Of a DNA stretch of 64,000 bases, positions 39,400 to 51,413 are shown piece by piece. Source of the stretch: Symbiodinium sp. CCMP2592 (Eukaryota > Sar > Dinophyceae > Suessiales > Symbiodiniaceae); contig CAJNDT010000986.1 in assembly GCA_905221615.1 (NCBI GenBank), positions 1 through 64,000 of the forward strand, read 5' to 3'. Made by a program: the position numbers and the translations under genes. The notes below the pieces were generated by a model. That model made no database searches. It saw nothing but the letters and a program-made list of their open reading frames with translations, and had not been told where the DNA came from. Positions within the stretch are counted from its first letter, which is position 1, and each line of letters opens with the position of its first letter.

Positions 39400-39921
39400 T
39401 CAAACGGATCGTTTTCGCCTTCTGATGATCCGCTCTCGGGCCTCTTCGTTGCTTCGGCGAAGAGCTTGCACTTCCTCACCCTTGAAACGTGCACAGGAGT
39501 CCCGCAGCGAGCGCCTTGGAAGAAAACAGCAGGAGACAAACGCAAATCGAGACGAGTGCTTCTGAATGCTTCTGAGGCCGCCGACAGCTCCCGGGCAAAG
39601 TCCCAGGTTCGGTCCTGAGCAAATCGCACTCGACAAGGGCATCCAGTTTTTTCAGACTTGGTTACGAGCTCGGGCCATGGAGCGCGAGCCATCAAGCTCC
39701 GGTGACCTGCTCGTGCAATCCCTCGCGCAGCGGGCGAAGTCCAAATCACATGAAGTTCTCCCAGACCCAAGGTCCTGGCTCCATCGCTCAGCCGAGGTGG
39801 AACATTTACGCCGTCTGGCTTTAGCTGTGTCAGTTGCCTGTTCAATCCTGTCCTGCTCACGGCGTGCTGTGCAGGGTCGGGGTCGGTCTAATGCGAATGC
39901 CCACAACAATGACTGATGCAC
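39400..39921 (-). CDS. Possible exons of a charged, helical protein
   Basis: Minus-strand segments RSLRDSCARFKGEEVQALRRSNEEARERIIRRRKR (39410..39520) and ELVTKSEKTGCPCRVRFAQDRTWDFARELSAASEAF (about 39560..39670) have exon-like composition. The first is a basic coiled-coil-like helix. They overlap in different frames, so at most part of each is coding. No family is recognised. Confidence 0.25.
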
Positions 39922-40284
39922 GGCAGTGCCACGTGCCTTCTACAGTATACAGACATCAGAACTTGTTCAAGCAGCTGCTGATTAGGTGGCAACAGCACAT
40001 ATGCTCACCGAATTTCTGCGAGTCTTCCACATGTGTGATGTCTCGGTTTTTGACTCGAGCACACAAGGCAGGCAAAGGTAAAGGCGTCGTCACACCAATT
40101 CCGGCCGCCAGAGTTAGGATAGGGATCCGGCTGTACAGCTCATTGTCCGAATTTGTCTTGCTTGAATTCTCAACAGACTCCAGGCGCATATGGCCCACAT
40201 AAGCCTCCCTCGGTAGTGATGATGTGACCTTCGTAGCAGCGGTGCCTCAATCCGAACAGCAATGCCACAAGCACAAACAGAACG

Positions 40285-40304
40285 ACGGACGGACGGACGG
40301 ACAG
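40285..40304. repeat. GACG microsatellite
   Basis: About five tandem GACG units, followed by a purine-rich GGGAGA stretch (40310..40336). Confidence 0.85.
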
Positions 40305-40757
40305 ATGAGGGAGGGAGAGATGGGGAGAGGGAGAGATGTCTGAGCAGCAAGCGCATTCGCCGCCATGTCGTTGGCGGCGCTCTGTGGTAACTCAGGCATA
40401 GCTGCGAAAGAACACTCCGTTCAGCCACACACTGCAAGCCAGAAAGAGCTTGCTTTGCAAGACGAGGCACACCCCAAACACCGCGCACAATGTGTCCGAA
40501 GTACTGGTCATCCTGAATCCTGCACAAGCTCCACTTTTGACACAAGGCCGATGCCTCACAGCTCCACTGATCTGTCTGAGGCGGTCCCGGCCGAGATGGT
40601 CTCGTAATGCCTGGCGAAGTCCCCAAGAGAGATCCTGCAAAGAAATGATAACGAATCTCAAAGGCAGTGGCATGTTGCCCCTTGGGCACCGGCCGTGGCC
40701 CGCCGTGGCCAAGTTCGGACATGAGCTCCATAGTCACCTCGGTAAAGCCACGGCACC

Positions 40758-41195
40758 TCATAAGTATAGGGAGCCTGTGAGCCTGTACTGTGAAGGCCTC
40801 CTTCTGGCTCCGGAGTCCTGCCTGCGCATCGTGATCACGTCACGCAGATAACATCCAGTCGCAAAGACTCCACTGTCACTGACTGTCACTGCAAATCTCC
40901 TGAACGTCCGGATGCTTTGAGGCATTGAAGCGAGCCTTCGTGCGCGTGAATTCCGCAGACCAGGCAATGACACCAGCATCCAGCACGCCAAGCCGGCCAA
41001 GGCGGCCAAGGCCAGGGCGCGGAGGGCGCGCAAATCCACCAAGCCCTCCCGGTCGCAGAGGCTGGCAAAAGCCTGAAAAAGGTCGGACAGGACGTCGCGT
41101 GACAAGGAACGCAGGCAAGAAGCTGTGTGAGAGGCCTTTATTGCGTACTCCCGAACAGAATGAGCGAGTCTGAACGTGGGTGAAACCTTTGCCAC
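40758..41195 (-). CDS. Possible hypothetical protein or exon
   Basis: A 145-codon minus-strand frame contains a helical stretch, SLSRDVLSDLFQAFASLCDREGLVDLRALRALALAALAGLACWML, possibly amphipathic or membrane-associated, then a basic tail. Its position upstream of no clear partner and the low-complexity Leu/Ala content leave it uncertain. Confidence 0.25.
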   Translation of the reverse strand: MAKVSPTFRLAHSVREYAIKASHTASCLRSLSRDVLSDLFQAFASLCDREGLVDLRALRALALAALAGLACWMLVSLPGLRNSRARRLASMPQSIRTFRRFAVTVSDSGVFATGCYLRDVITMRRQDSGARRRPSQYRLTGSLYL

Positions 41196-41599
41196 TTGGC
41201 CACTGAGATGCGAGCCTGGCTGGAAATCTCAGTTTTCTTTACTTAGGCTGTTCAAAACTGTCTGGAGTGCAGTGTCAGCCAATTTTCGCTGGAAGTTATC
41301 CTTCTGCACGATCGCCGACAGGTCCACATTGGAGTGCCGTGCACGGCAGAGGATCAAACTTCTTTCGGAGAAATTTCCAGCAGGAAGCATCAAAGCACCT
41401 CTCCTTCAAAGCGCATCGCTGCATCGCTAGTCACTGCGAGCTCAGTCTGAGCGGCTGGGCTGGCCGACCTGTGGAAAACATCAGAGCCGGGTGGGCCCCG
41501 GCCCGAGATGCGCACGGGTTGCAGCGCAGCAGCGCAGCTTAGTCCAACATGCCTAGAGCATCGAGAGTTCTGATGGAGCTGGGCACACAAGTCGCGCAA

Positions 41600-41690
41600 A
41601 ATACATACAGTACATACATACTTACGCACTTACATACATCACAAATACGTACGTACGTACGAGCATACATGACAACACACATATACACAC
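41600..41690. repeat. ACATA/ACGT-type microsatellite
   Basis: Degenerate tandem tetranucleotides (ACAT, TACG) over roughly 90 nt, just beyond the 3' side of the kinase gene. Confidence 0.85.
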
Positions 41691-41840
41691 ATGAACACTG
41701 ACAAAGACAAGGGTGCCAGCATCCATCCTTGCAAGAGTAGTAGCTGAGTAGTACGTTTCGGAGCCAGTGCCACTGGCAGGCACTGAATTTGCTGCGAGGA
41801 AAAAGCAAGACTGCTCCCATTCGGGACAAAGGCAAGCTGT

Positions 41841-43555
41841 TCACAGCGAAATCTTTTTTGTTGTGATTTCAAGCCACTCAGACTCCTTGGGCATCCTGTA
41901 CACAACCTCAGAAGCTGCGAGTCTTCGACTGTGATCTGTTTCGAGCAAAACGAGCAGGAACTCCTTCAATGTGGGCGTCATGTCGGTATCCTTCCGTCCA
42001 GATGGTGGCAGACGAAGCTTGCGAGCTGATTCTTCTGACGGAGATCCGGTCGGAACTACCTGAGACCACAACCACAACCACACAGAAACGGAAGATAGCA
42101 AAGTTCCTTTGGACACCTATCTGGCAATATGCTTACCTAGCTTACCGGTAGGATTCAAGCGGCCGTCCAGCTTGACACTTCCTTGCCAGCAACCAGAGAT
42201 GCACCGAGGAGGCCCAAAGCGAAGATGTCGCAAGGCCGCGTCGCTCCGACGGGAAGGATGTTGACATTGATGTCAGCCTTAGTTCTCTGTGATGACATAC
42301 CTTCCTTGTGAGGTGCAGTGCAGCTACTCATGGTTTCCTTTGTTCTGTAACCGGAAAGCATATGGAGCGCCTGCTCAGTTGGTTAAGCCGTTTATACCTT
42401 GCTCCTCTCTCTGAGCCTTACCAAAAGCAGTGGTCTCAGCATTGCAATCGAGTGGCTTCCATTGCCTCTTCGCTATCAATTGCTCGGGCACAGCCTAAGT
42501 CGATGACCTTCACTTGCACTGACTCGCTTTCGTATCTACCGTTGATCTGACTGACGTGCATGACCACATTCTTCGAATGGAGGTCACGGTGGGCGATCCC
42601 AACTGAATGCAGGTAAGCAATTGCAGAGGCTATCTGTGTCAAACACTGCCGTCGGCAGGCCACGTCCAGAGCTGTGGTACTCTTGTCGTGCCAGGGCAGC
42701 CACCGATTCAGCGTGCTACCGTGACATAGCTCCAAGATCATGGCAACTCCCTTGACACCTTCGTCGAGTTCATCTTCGAGAGCGTATGCCTTGACAATTC
42801 TCTCGTGCTGAAGTCCCTTCAAAAATTGGAATTCCTTGCGGATAGCATCTCCATTCGTGCCTTCCTCACGGGACAGGGATGATAGAGACAAGGCCAATCA
42901 TTCGTAGCAAAGGCTCTTATCAAACGTATGCTACTTATGTATGCTTGTGGACGCTTACGGTACTGCAGGCGGCTAGCAGGCAGCACTAGCACGGGAAGAA
43001 AGCTCAACGCATCAACCCGAAGAGTCCCAATCGCCTGGCCCGTCTCAATGGAAACCTTCACTGCATATTCCTGGTCTTCCCGAATGGCGGAATGAACCAA
43101 AAAGCCGCTGTTCTGGCCGCGACCGATGACGCCTGGGGCTTGCAAAACACGTGCTCCCAAAACTTCCCAAGATGCGGCGTTAAGTTGGTTTCAGAGTTTA
43201 CCCGGCCTCTGATCTTGTAACCCTTGCTTTCCAGCAACTCACGATAGCTGCGAGTATCTCCCACTTTGTCTTTCGCGGAGATGCTGAGCCCGGACTTATA
43301 CATGCTGGACTGGGATCTCCTTGATAACAAGCTACTGCCGGATTTAGCACTGGCTCCACTGCTACTTTCAGAATCTGAACCAGAGCCATCATCGAACTTC
43401 TTCGCTTCGACAACGAGCTTGAAGCCCTTGGTGGTTCCCTCTTTGCCTTCGCTTGACGTCATCGCAAAGGCTGTTGGCAGAGAGTGAGAGAGGGCATCCT
43501 CATGACCCGTCATAAGCGAACTAGTTTGCTTTGAGCCAAACTGTCTGAAGATCAA
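41841..43555 (-). CDS. Protein kinase, multi-exon
   Basis: Exons on the minus strand cover all kinase subdomains. The N-terminal exon (43150..43555) is Ser-rich and regulatory in look. A glycine loop follows (GVIGRGQNSGFLVH) with EYAVKVS carrying the VAIK lysine (43010..43140). The main exon (42440..42870) has the alpha-C helix (IRKEFQFLKGL), a hinge region (MILELCHG), the catalytic loop HRDLHSKN, and DLG in place of DFG (VIDLGCARA). The next (42155..42330) has LPVGATRPCDIFALGLL, where the APE triplet is replaced but the subdomain IX Asp is kept. The last (41845..42060) has LKEFLLVLLETDHSRRLAASEVV, subdomain XI. All catalytic residues (Lys, Glu, HRD Asp, Asn, DLG Asp) are present, so it should be active. 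Ser/Thr specificity is likely, but the substrate is unknown. Confidence 0.85.
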
Positions 43556-43739
43556 ATCGTGGCTCCACTTCGTCAGCCGGCTTCATACGGCAAGTTGGCT
43601 TAGCCTACAATAGAGTCAATAGAGACTAGTCTTCAACCAACGCCTCACGCACCACACCAGCGCGAGCTGGGCTGAGTGGTCCCCGAAGAACACGCCTGCG
43701 GCTGCTTCAAGAAAACTGTACAGTTTGGGATTCACAGGG

Positions 43740-44370
43740 GTGTTTCGCCAAGCATGGCACTTACAAGACCTTCTGAAAAAGAGGCCCCTGCAGCCAGTCA
43801 TCCAGGTCAACCGTACCGTGCCCATCGACGTCCATGCCTGCTAGAGGCCCACGGTGCAGAGTGCTGGCCCATGACCCGGAGCTCCAACTTGGATCGCGGC
43901 TGCGGAGCAGCTCGACAACGTCTTCTTCGCTTGCCCCGACCCCGACCTGCAAAGCGAAAGCGGTTGGGACACGTGTCGCACTCGATGCCAAGAGCGCCAA
44001 TACCCTTGAGCCTTGACAGTAAAGTTCGCCCATTAACAACTGGAAAGTGTTTCAGATGCTTGCATGGACAGTACAAGCGCGGCCTGGCTGAGTCCTTGTC
44101 GCAGCTCCTTCGGCCAGGAGACCCGCTGCTGCTACGACCCCGACTCCTCTTGTGCTCCTTGGCTCGGATGGCACGCTGCCCTTGCTCCGCCACTTGGAAC
44201 CTGCAAGAGGCTTCGTGGGCCGCCACAGGAACGAGTCTTGACGTTTTGTGTTGCAGTGTTGCTGCGCGCCTCTGGCAGAGCAGCTGCACGGCTCCGGGTC
44301 CTCGGGACCGCAGTGCGCCACGAATCCGGTCCAGCAAGGCACTGGCACCTACCGCAGGGCGACATCAACT
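43740..44370 (-). CDS. Calmodulin-like EF-hand protein, multi-exon
   Basis: The upstream segment (44250..44350) reads LLDRIRGALRSRGPGAVQLLCQR, like the N-terminal helix of calcyphosine-type EF-hand proteins. The downstream segment (43761..43990) reads ALQVGVGASEEDVVELL and then MDVDGHGTVDLDDWLQG, a good EF-hand loop with Asp at 1, 3 and 12 and Gly at 6. A middle portion with the first hand of the pair is not clearly seen and may be in an unresolved exon. The protein should bind calcium. It lies between the kinase and the ABC transporter on the same strand. Confidence 0.6.
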
Positions 44371-44539
44371 CCCTTCCTCTAGCTGCTCTAGGCTCTAGCT
44401 ACTCACGCTTGGCCGCCTTGGCCTTGAACACGACCGCAAACCGGCCAACTGCGGTGCTTTTTTGGTGGTATTGCCACTGCTTGAAGGGTGAAACAGGAAT
44501 CCACAGTCTGCTCTAAAGACTTCGAGCCAGCTCCGGCTC

Positions 44540-47500
44540 TTATTCCAGCTGCCAGCTGGCAGACTCGGTGTCGTAGGTGTAGTGCGCATCGTGAATGGGC
44601 TTCAACAGCTCGACATCATGGCCTGAGCTGCCCCCAATTCCATCCAAAGCCAAAAGATCGACGCGCCGCTATTCTGCCAAGCTCTCGACTCACCGTCACC
44701 ACGACTGCGCCTGCGGGAAGGCTCTTCGGCCTCGTCTGCGAGTGGCCAAGACACTCTCTCGGAAACTGTGCAGCTTCAGATAGGCGACTGCCGAAGCAGC
44801 TGGAAGACCTCCAGAGCGCCCTCAGCCCCCAAGGCCTTGGATGAAACTCTGGCCGCGGTATGCGGTTGTTTCACGTTTAAGCTGCGCCTGACAATCGTAT
44901 GGTGCCCTATGGTCCCCGCACTCGTCGCCTCATCTAGGAACAGGGCCTCCGGCTTGCCTGGATGTGGACGAAGGGGTTGGCTGTTTATGTTCAGGTCATT
45001 TTTCCTTTGCATGAGCGTTTCCACGAACTTCATCACGAACGGATAGACCAACGGTGCAACCGTGGCGGCAGCACGTAGCAAGACGCGAGCAATGGCCAAT
45101 CGCTGCTGCTCACCGCCCGAGAGCAGCATTGCCTAATGCAGCTACAAGTTTCGTCTCCAATGCTACGGCACTATTCGACTTTTGGCACTCGAATCCGAGA
45201 TGCCCAGTTGGCTTCGTCATGGAGCTGACGACCTGCAAGCCGAGCCGAACAATTCGAGCCTCAGATGAGTCTTTTCCGAGGGGCCTTCCAAGGTTGTGAG
45301 CCGCACGGCCTGCTGGCAAATGCAGACCAAAGCCCAAAAAAGAAACGAGGCTGTGGAAGATCTCTGCAAGCTCAGCCTCCAGGACGGCCTGCACCTCTGC
45401 ATCGGTGAACTCGGTGGAACCTCTCCGGCGCTTGGAAAAGAATCTCTGGGACGTGAACGAACGTTGGGCCTTGGGCCGTAGGATCCGAGCAAGAGGGGTA
45501 GGCTACAGCCTGCTTCAGCGTGCCCTGTGGAATGTAGGACCTCAGCACGCGCATTTCTACGAAGGGCACCAAAGAAAGCCCTCGGCCATGCCAAATCATT
45601 TCGGCTGCGGGCTTCTGTGGCAGGAAGAGGGTCTTCGCCGGGAGATACACCTCCCCGCTTGCATGAGGCCTTGGCCGTGAATCCGTGACTCCCTTGCTCC
45701 CAAGCTGAAACAGAGTCAGGCCAAGTAGCCAAATTCCTGCCATCGCGCGGAAGAAGCAGCTCTTGCCAGTTCCCTCTGGTGCCGACAGCAGCACGAACCT
45801 CGCAGCTCGACAAGCCATCTGTGACGAGAGCCGACGCGAAGCAGAGGACTGAGGCCCAAACTGGCCTGGCTTGACTTCCAGATTGGCATCTTTCCACAAT
45901 TGGCGCCTGGGCAGCCGAGAGACAGCCGAGGGCAGCCGTTGAAGAAGCACAGTCTGCTGGTCTGCTCGCTATGGAGTGCACTGATCGACTTTGGCCGGAA
46001 GCTGGACGTTCAGGCCGCTTACAACAGCAGCGTCGTTGTCTCCAGCCTCGGCACAGGCCGACAGGTTAATCGGCCCGAGGTGTGCTTCCACTGGGAGAGC
46101 TGCCAGCAGCCGCTTGACTTTGCACTTGGCATTACCTCTTTTTTCCATAGCCTTCAAGAAATACATGGCCGGCTCGTGGATACGTCAGAATATGTCAGAA
46201 TGCAGCAGCCGTGACACCTGGGTGAAGTTCGACAGCCGATCCACGGTCGCTCGATAGCCTCGGCCACAGCGAGGCAGGGCAGGATTGTGCGGGGGACGGC
46301 TGGGCCCACCCTTGCCTCGCCTGTCAGCTCGGAGTAACTCCCCAGGAACCAATCAAAGCCGGCCTTCACAGCCCACAGCCTCCAACGGCCGGTGAGCGCG
46401 TTGGTTGCGTTGCGTGATGTTGCGTGCTTGTGTCGGGTGCCCTTTTGGGGGCCGGGCACGTCGAAGAGCATGAACATGGTTCCCAGCGTGATTTGACCCC
46501 GAAAATAGTTCGGAGCCAGAACCAGGTAGGGAAAGATGCTGGAGGTTTGGTAGTAAAACGACCTGAGAATCTTAGCAGTTATTGGAGAGACACACCAGCA
46601 ACGAAAAGGTCGAGTGCCCCACACAAAGAAGCCCAGGCGCTTCGTGTAGCACATCATCATCCACCACCTTGCTTCTTGCAACATTCATACCATCCTCGGA
46701 CCTCACGCATCGGCGAAGCTTAGTGCCGGGCACTCGTTCGATCCACGCGAACTTTGCTTGTAGTCGATCCTCCTCGCACGGTTCCGAACCGTAGAGAGCA
46801 ATGCTCTCAGCGTTATCGCCTTGGCCGTTTCGCTTCTTTTGCGCGCACACACACACAGCCTGTACCAGAGCCGAGGCGAGGGACGGATCTGCACGATGTC
46901 GTATCGAAAGCCGGCCTCCAACGTTCTTCAACTCAAAACGAAAACAACAGCGGCCCCTGGCGGCCCCTGATGGCCCTGGCCACAGGCCGTGGCGGCCTCG
47001 TACTTCTGCAGGCCGAAGTTGATCATGATGAGCTTTTGCCCCACCTCTCAGCTGCCGAAACACCGGGCCCCCGGGCTGCCTCCTTAGGCCCTGGCAAAGT
47101 GGGCCACGACTGCTCCCACTCCAGAATAGAGAAGTGTTACGTAAAGCAGCCAGCCGGGGCAGTAGAACCTCGCTCCAAGAGCATGGCTCCAAGCAGGCAT
47201 CAGCCATCAACAGCAAGCTGACGTGCGGACCATCCGAATGCATAGCTTGGCGAAAGCAAAAGAAGCATGGGCCTCAATTATGATCATCAGGAAGTTGGAC
47301 AATCAAACGGAGGGGCCAGTAACATTGGGTGGCCCGCAACCTAGACAAGAGATGCGTGGCGGCGGTAACGAAGCCTGCAACACTGAGCTCGTGAATGAGT
47401 GGAACGACATAGAAGGTGCAGTCGAGATGGGCGAGCGCTGTGACCGAGAATGTGGGTAGCATATGGCAGCATTACTAGCTCCACTTCCACACCGTTTTGG

Positions 47501-48330
47501 CCACGAACCCGAATTACGACCAGATGACCGGAGCCCAAAAACATTGTCCCAGCACTCTCCAATGCTCAGACCGTGAAGAACGCGGCAGGGCGGCAGACGA
47601 CATGCCCACGAGAATCCCACCAGATTCCCTTGCAACTTACAAGACTGGCTGCCGCACAGAGCCTGTGCCCAGCGACATCGTCTGCCTCAACGGAAGCACA
47701 TGAAGCTCGACCCGGAGCCCGAGCCTGAGCAAACCGAGAAGCGGGCTCCACAAAGAGCCGCACGTCCTCCTGGATTCGCTGATCCGGGTTGTCTGGAACC
47801 TCAAAGCTCAAAGATCTTCATGGGTTCGGGGGGTTCTTCTCATGTACCACACAACAGTAAGCTCCCGGCGTCACCTTTGCCATCCAGCTGCATCGCGTAA
47901 AAGCACTTATCCTGCACGATTGGCTGACACCATGGACTGCTTGGACGAACCATCCAACCACCTTCAACCACTGCGTCAGCAACCATTGCGTCATGGAGCG
48001 TCGCCAGCGAATGGAAAGCATCAAGCCTTTCATGATCTTTCAGTCCGGGTTGGACCAGATCAGAATTCATTAAGCTGGGCTCTCGGCCGATGTACTGGCC
48101 GTAGGTGGAAAGAATAATTTTGGAGAAAGCCAAGAGGCAGAGATCCAGAATCAGCCTAGTCAGCTTCAATCGTCGCACTGCGTGTGTGAATGTACAGATC
48201 TCAAGGCCCTTAGAGTCCAGCGGGAAGAAGCGCGAGATGTTCTTCTTTTCAATGGTGTCCCAGAATTCTTTGGACCAAACCATAATGACGAGTCCTTTAC
48301 ACATCGCAAAACATGAGAGGAAGATACCTT
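44540..48330 (-). CDS. ABC transporter, ABCD/SbmA-like half transporter, multi-exon
   Basis: The membrane domain is recognisable upstream: RLKLTRLILDLCLLAFSKI (about 48100..48170), NPDQRIQEDVRLFVE (about 47720..47790), a strong ABCD/YddA motif, and SFYYQTSSIFPYLVLAPNYFRGQITLGTMF (about 46480..46570). The nucleotide-binding domain follows: Walker A in VLLSAPEGTGKSCFFRAMAGIW (about 45750..45810), FLPQKP and QGTLKQAVAYP (45510..45640), the signature LSGGEQQRLAIARVLLR (about 45075..45125) and Walker B KPEALFLDEATS after a 117-nt intron. The last exon ends HDVELLKPIHDAHY...WQLE with stop at 44540..44542. The family moves fatty acyl-CoA, cobalamin or peptides across peroxisomal, lysosomal or bacterial-type membranes; the substrate here is not decided. 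At least ten exons are implied, and the 5' end is uncertain. Confidence 0.85.
44836..44919 (-). other. 84-nt GC-AG intron in the ABC transporter gene
   Basis: The donor is ACGAGT/GCGGGG and the acceptor ATCCAAG/GCCTTG. Phase 0 removal joins LDEATS to ALGAEGALEVFQLL, restoring the usual DEATSAL after Walker B. This is the second GC donor found in the window. Confidence 0.7.
44958..45074 (-). other. 117-nt GT-AG intron between ABC signature and Walker B
   Basis: The donor is TTGCTAC/GTGCTGC and the acceptor CATCCAG/GCAAGCC. Phase 1 removal gives RVLLRKPEALFLDEATS, the canonical spacing between LSGGEQQR and Walker B. Confidence 0.8.
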
Positions 48331-49783
48331 CCCAAATCGGAATCTGAGGAGTGGGCCCAGTATCAGGTCAATCACACCCAACCTGTTTACTCTTGCGACT
48401 GCGGTCCCGCATACTTGGCAGCACTTGTCAGCCGAGGGGCACGGAGATAGCTGCCAAGTAGGTCCAGGCTGTCCGCCGTTCGTGGCCGAAGTAGAATGGC
48501 CTGAGGCAAGGTTACAAGGAAATTGCATAAGCCATGCCAGGCCACCAGGACACGGCGGCGCCTTACAAGAGGCAAAATCCCGTTGAACAAGTGCAGCATC
48601 TGGTGCTCGTGATGCTCGGCTCCGCAATCGGGCCTTGCATGGCCCCAGGTGTGATCTGTTCTCTCACAAATGCGGACTGGGAACGGAACGTTGCGGTCAG
48701 GTCCACATCCGCCTCGGCGATAAAGCATCGACGGAAGTTAGGCTGCAAAACCACATGCGACATGCTGCGACATCTGCAATTAGCGGCATGCATGTTGGGA
48801 AGGCCTACACGGCTGAGCAAGGTCTGCTACGGCATGGTTGGATGCAGAAAGATACTACATGCACGAGGCTGAAATAATCTGCGATCATGACTTCGCAGAC
48901 GCACTGCGGGGTGCGGGGAGTAACGGGAACCATAATGGAAAACAGTCCCGGAGATAGTAACGGAAACCGACCCGCGTAGAAACAGGAACTGCAACACGAG
49001 CATAACAGAAACTACGGCCGGAAAGCAAGGAACCGAAACCACATTGCAGGTCCTGTCTGGGGACGTATTTTCGGTCCGCTAGTTTATAAGGCCATGGAAG
49101 CCTTCTGCTCACGCATGTTTATTCAGGGCATCTAGAGTTTAGGGTTGAATAACATCCAGGCTTTGGGATATAGCACGGAAATAGCGCAATAGAAGCCCAC
49201 CATGTAACCGCGCCGTGTCTGAAACTTGGCATTTCCAGTACTGAAGCTGTACCATAACCAAGCACAACCCAGCCAGGACCCTAGGTCTAAAGTCCTGTGA
49301 GTGGGGGAACCGGAAAACGGTCCCGAGTTTGGACGACAAAACGACATTCGGGGCAAGTCCCGCTGCCTGACCCCTGGTGCCTGTTACGAGGCCTGTTCCC
49401 GAGGCTGTTACGGCAACCGGGGGTTTCTGCTACGGAGTGGGACTTCGTTCTTGTTGAAGGTTCCTGTTACGGACAGCCTGCTTCCGTTGCGGCAATTACT
49501 CACACACTGTCAGGCATTTGCACCACAAGTTCTGACCCCGTTTACCTCCCTCAGTTTGTCCGCGGGCCGCTCCCCCTTCCTGTAGAGTAGACTGGGCGTG
49601 GTGCGGTTGTATTGAAGATGTGTAACGGTGCAGAACTCATGATGGCACAGACGCTCTGCAAACCGAGACGCGATCTTGCTGCCATGTTCGTTGATGTTCG
49701 TTGTCTCTCCACCCTTGTCTACCTGCAGTCGGTCTGCCTGCACACATTTATGTGTGGGTGCACGTTGCCGGCACGTGCACGTG
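48331..49783. other. No clear gene; cluster of GTTAC-type motifs
   Basis: No domain is recognised here. Between about 48915 and 49500 the motif GTAACGG or its complement recurs. It reads GTAACG in the left part (48915..48965) and GTTACG in the right part (49380..49470), giving a loose inverted layout. Confidence 0.4.
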
Positions 49784-49831
49784 TCAATTTACTTGCGTTC
49801 GATAAGCTGGAGCGCACACACAGACACACAC

Positions 49832-49864
<33 letters not shown>

Positions 49865-50125
49865 TCGTTTGATGTTGAAGACATAGCATAGCCCGTACAA
49901 TGTGGAACAACAGCATCCAACTCGGTAGTCTGCCAGCCGGCGATGGCACAGCTCAAAGCTCACCGCGAAGACGGCGACAATGGCTGCCACAACCCACATG
50001 TACGGCTCCCAGAACTCGGACACTGACCTTCCAGGCTTCAACGCTCGGCAACCGGAGCGCGAGACGCGAGAGTAAGGACGAGGCATCTTGGAGACATCGA
50101 AGCCGAAGCTTCCTCCTTCCGACAT
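49784..50125 (-). CDS. Small single-span membrane protein or exon
   Basis: From a real ATG at 50125 the frame encodes MSEGGSFGFDVSK, then a basic stretch, SVSEFWEPYMWVVAAIVAVFAVSFEL (a convincing membrane helix), and a Cys-containing tail. It then runs into the CA microsatellite, which adds an artificial Cys-Val repeat. Real coding sequence probably ends or splices before 49880. No family is recognised. The short N-terminus before a single helix suggests a tail-anchored or small membrane protein. Confidence 0.4.
49816..49863. repeat. CA microsatellite
   Basis: Mostly perfect CA repeat with one CG interruption, at the 3' side of a membrane-protein exon. Confidence 0.95.
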
Positions 50126-50683
50126 CCGCGCGTCGCCAGAAGCTTTCGGATGCTACGGAGGCCTTCCCGGCTTGCGGCGTTCTGCGTTCCGTTTGTGGGG
50201 TGTTGGCCCTTCTTCCCGGGCTCGGCCCGCTCGGGCCGGCCCTCACCGGCAACTTGGAGGCGCTTCGCCTCGCACAGGCCGGGAGTGCATCTGAGTGCCA
50301 CGGAGAAACCATTCCGCTGCCTCACCCCCACTGGAGATGCTGGCCTCTGACTCTGACTTTCGTCTAAAACTCACACTCGGCATGACAGATAAGGCTGCTG
50401 CGTTTGCTGGCGACTTGGTTCTGTTTGACTGCGGCTGAGACAGCAAGGAGATGGTCGCTCCCTGTGATCTGAAATTTGCACAAGTTGATACAACCAACTG
50501 GTGCTGCACACCCCTGCCTTGCCAGCAGAGCTGGCGCCTGCAAATCTCAATCTCAGTCTGCATTCCAAGGTAACAACTCGCTTTTTTTGGTCATGACGAT
50601 CTGTCCTGGACTTCCGTGTGCTTGCAGCTTCAATGCATTGGCTCCGACGACCAGAACGAAGCCAAACAGGATGTTTCGGCCTC

Positions 50684-51007
50684 TCACAGCCAACCTACGA
50701 AGCCATCATTGCCGTGTGGACATGAGACTGAGCCCGCGGGGCGACCTCTGACAGCCACCATCCCGGAGTTCCCTATCGGGTCTGCATTGTCGACGGATGC
50801 CTTTGCTCTCCGCAAAGGGCTTGAGCCAGGCAGCGGCACACAGCGACGCGGATAGCGAAGTGATGCGAGGCGGATGCACTCTTGAAGATTTGATACTAGG
50901 ACGGAACTCTCACTGTAAAGCCGCCGGGCCCGAGCACCTTCTGAGCAGCGGATGGACTCCGTGATGGCTGCCATGCGGTCGGGCACGCCTGGAGCATAGA
51001 GAGTCAA
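50684..51007 (-). CDS. Possible hypothetical exon
   Basis: The minus-strand segment begins MTLYAPGVPDRMAAITESIRCSEGARARRLYSESS, with helical, protein-like composition in the first half only. There is no recognised family; the downstream half is likely intronic. Confidence 0.25.
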   Translation of the reverse strand: MTLYAPGVPDRMAAITESIRCSEGARARRLYSESSVLVSNLQECIRLASLRYPRRCVPLPGSSPLRRAKASVDNADPIGNSGMVAVRGRPAGSVSCPHGNDGFVGWL

Positions 51008-51413
51008 TCTTTGCAGCCAACCCTCTTGCCGACGGCGGGTTCACAGACCTGAGGCATCCACGTCTTCGTGATGATGGCTGGTATTTTGGCAAGGGGTCCT
51101 GAACCAAGACAGCAACGCAGACCGCATGTTAACGGCAACACTGCACGGCTCCTCCGGCACCTGCAGTTGCCTGGTGGGCTGGGACCTTGCTTCACCACAA
51201 GTGCTTCCGGTGTTTCCTGTGTCACTGCACGCCTGGGCGGCTTTGCCGGCTCCACCTCCTGCTCCGGTGCCTTAAGAGCTCACGTGGATGGAGGCTCTGT
51301 GTGATTTATTTGTGCAGCATCGGTCGAAGGGAAACCCTCTGCCCTCTGCTGAGCACCTCGCCTGAGGGAGGCGCCAGATCCTCCTCAGCAGTCGCCCAAA
51401 ACCGGCTTCGTCC

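Noticed and set aside
43531..43545. Sense TTTGGCTCAAAG resembling the end of the dinoflagellate spliced leader near the kinase N-terminus
   Set aside because: Only about 10 bases match and the preceding part of the leader is absent, so it is compatible with chance.
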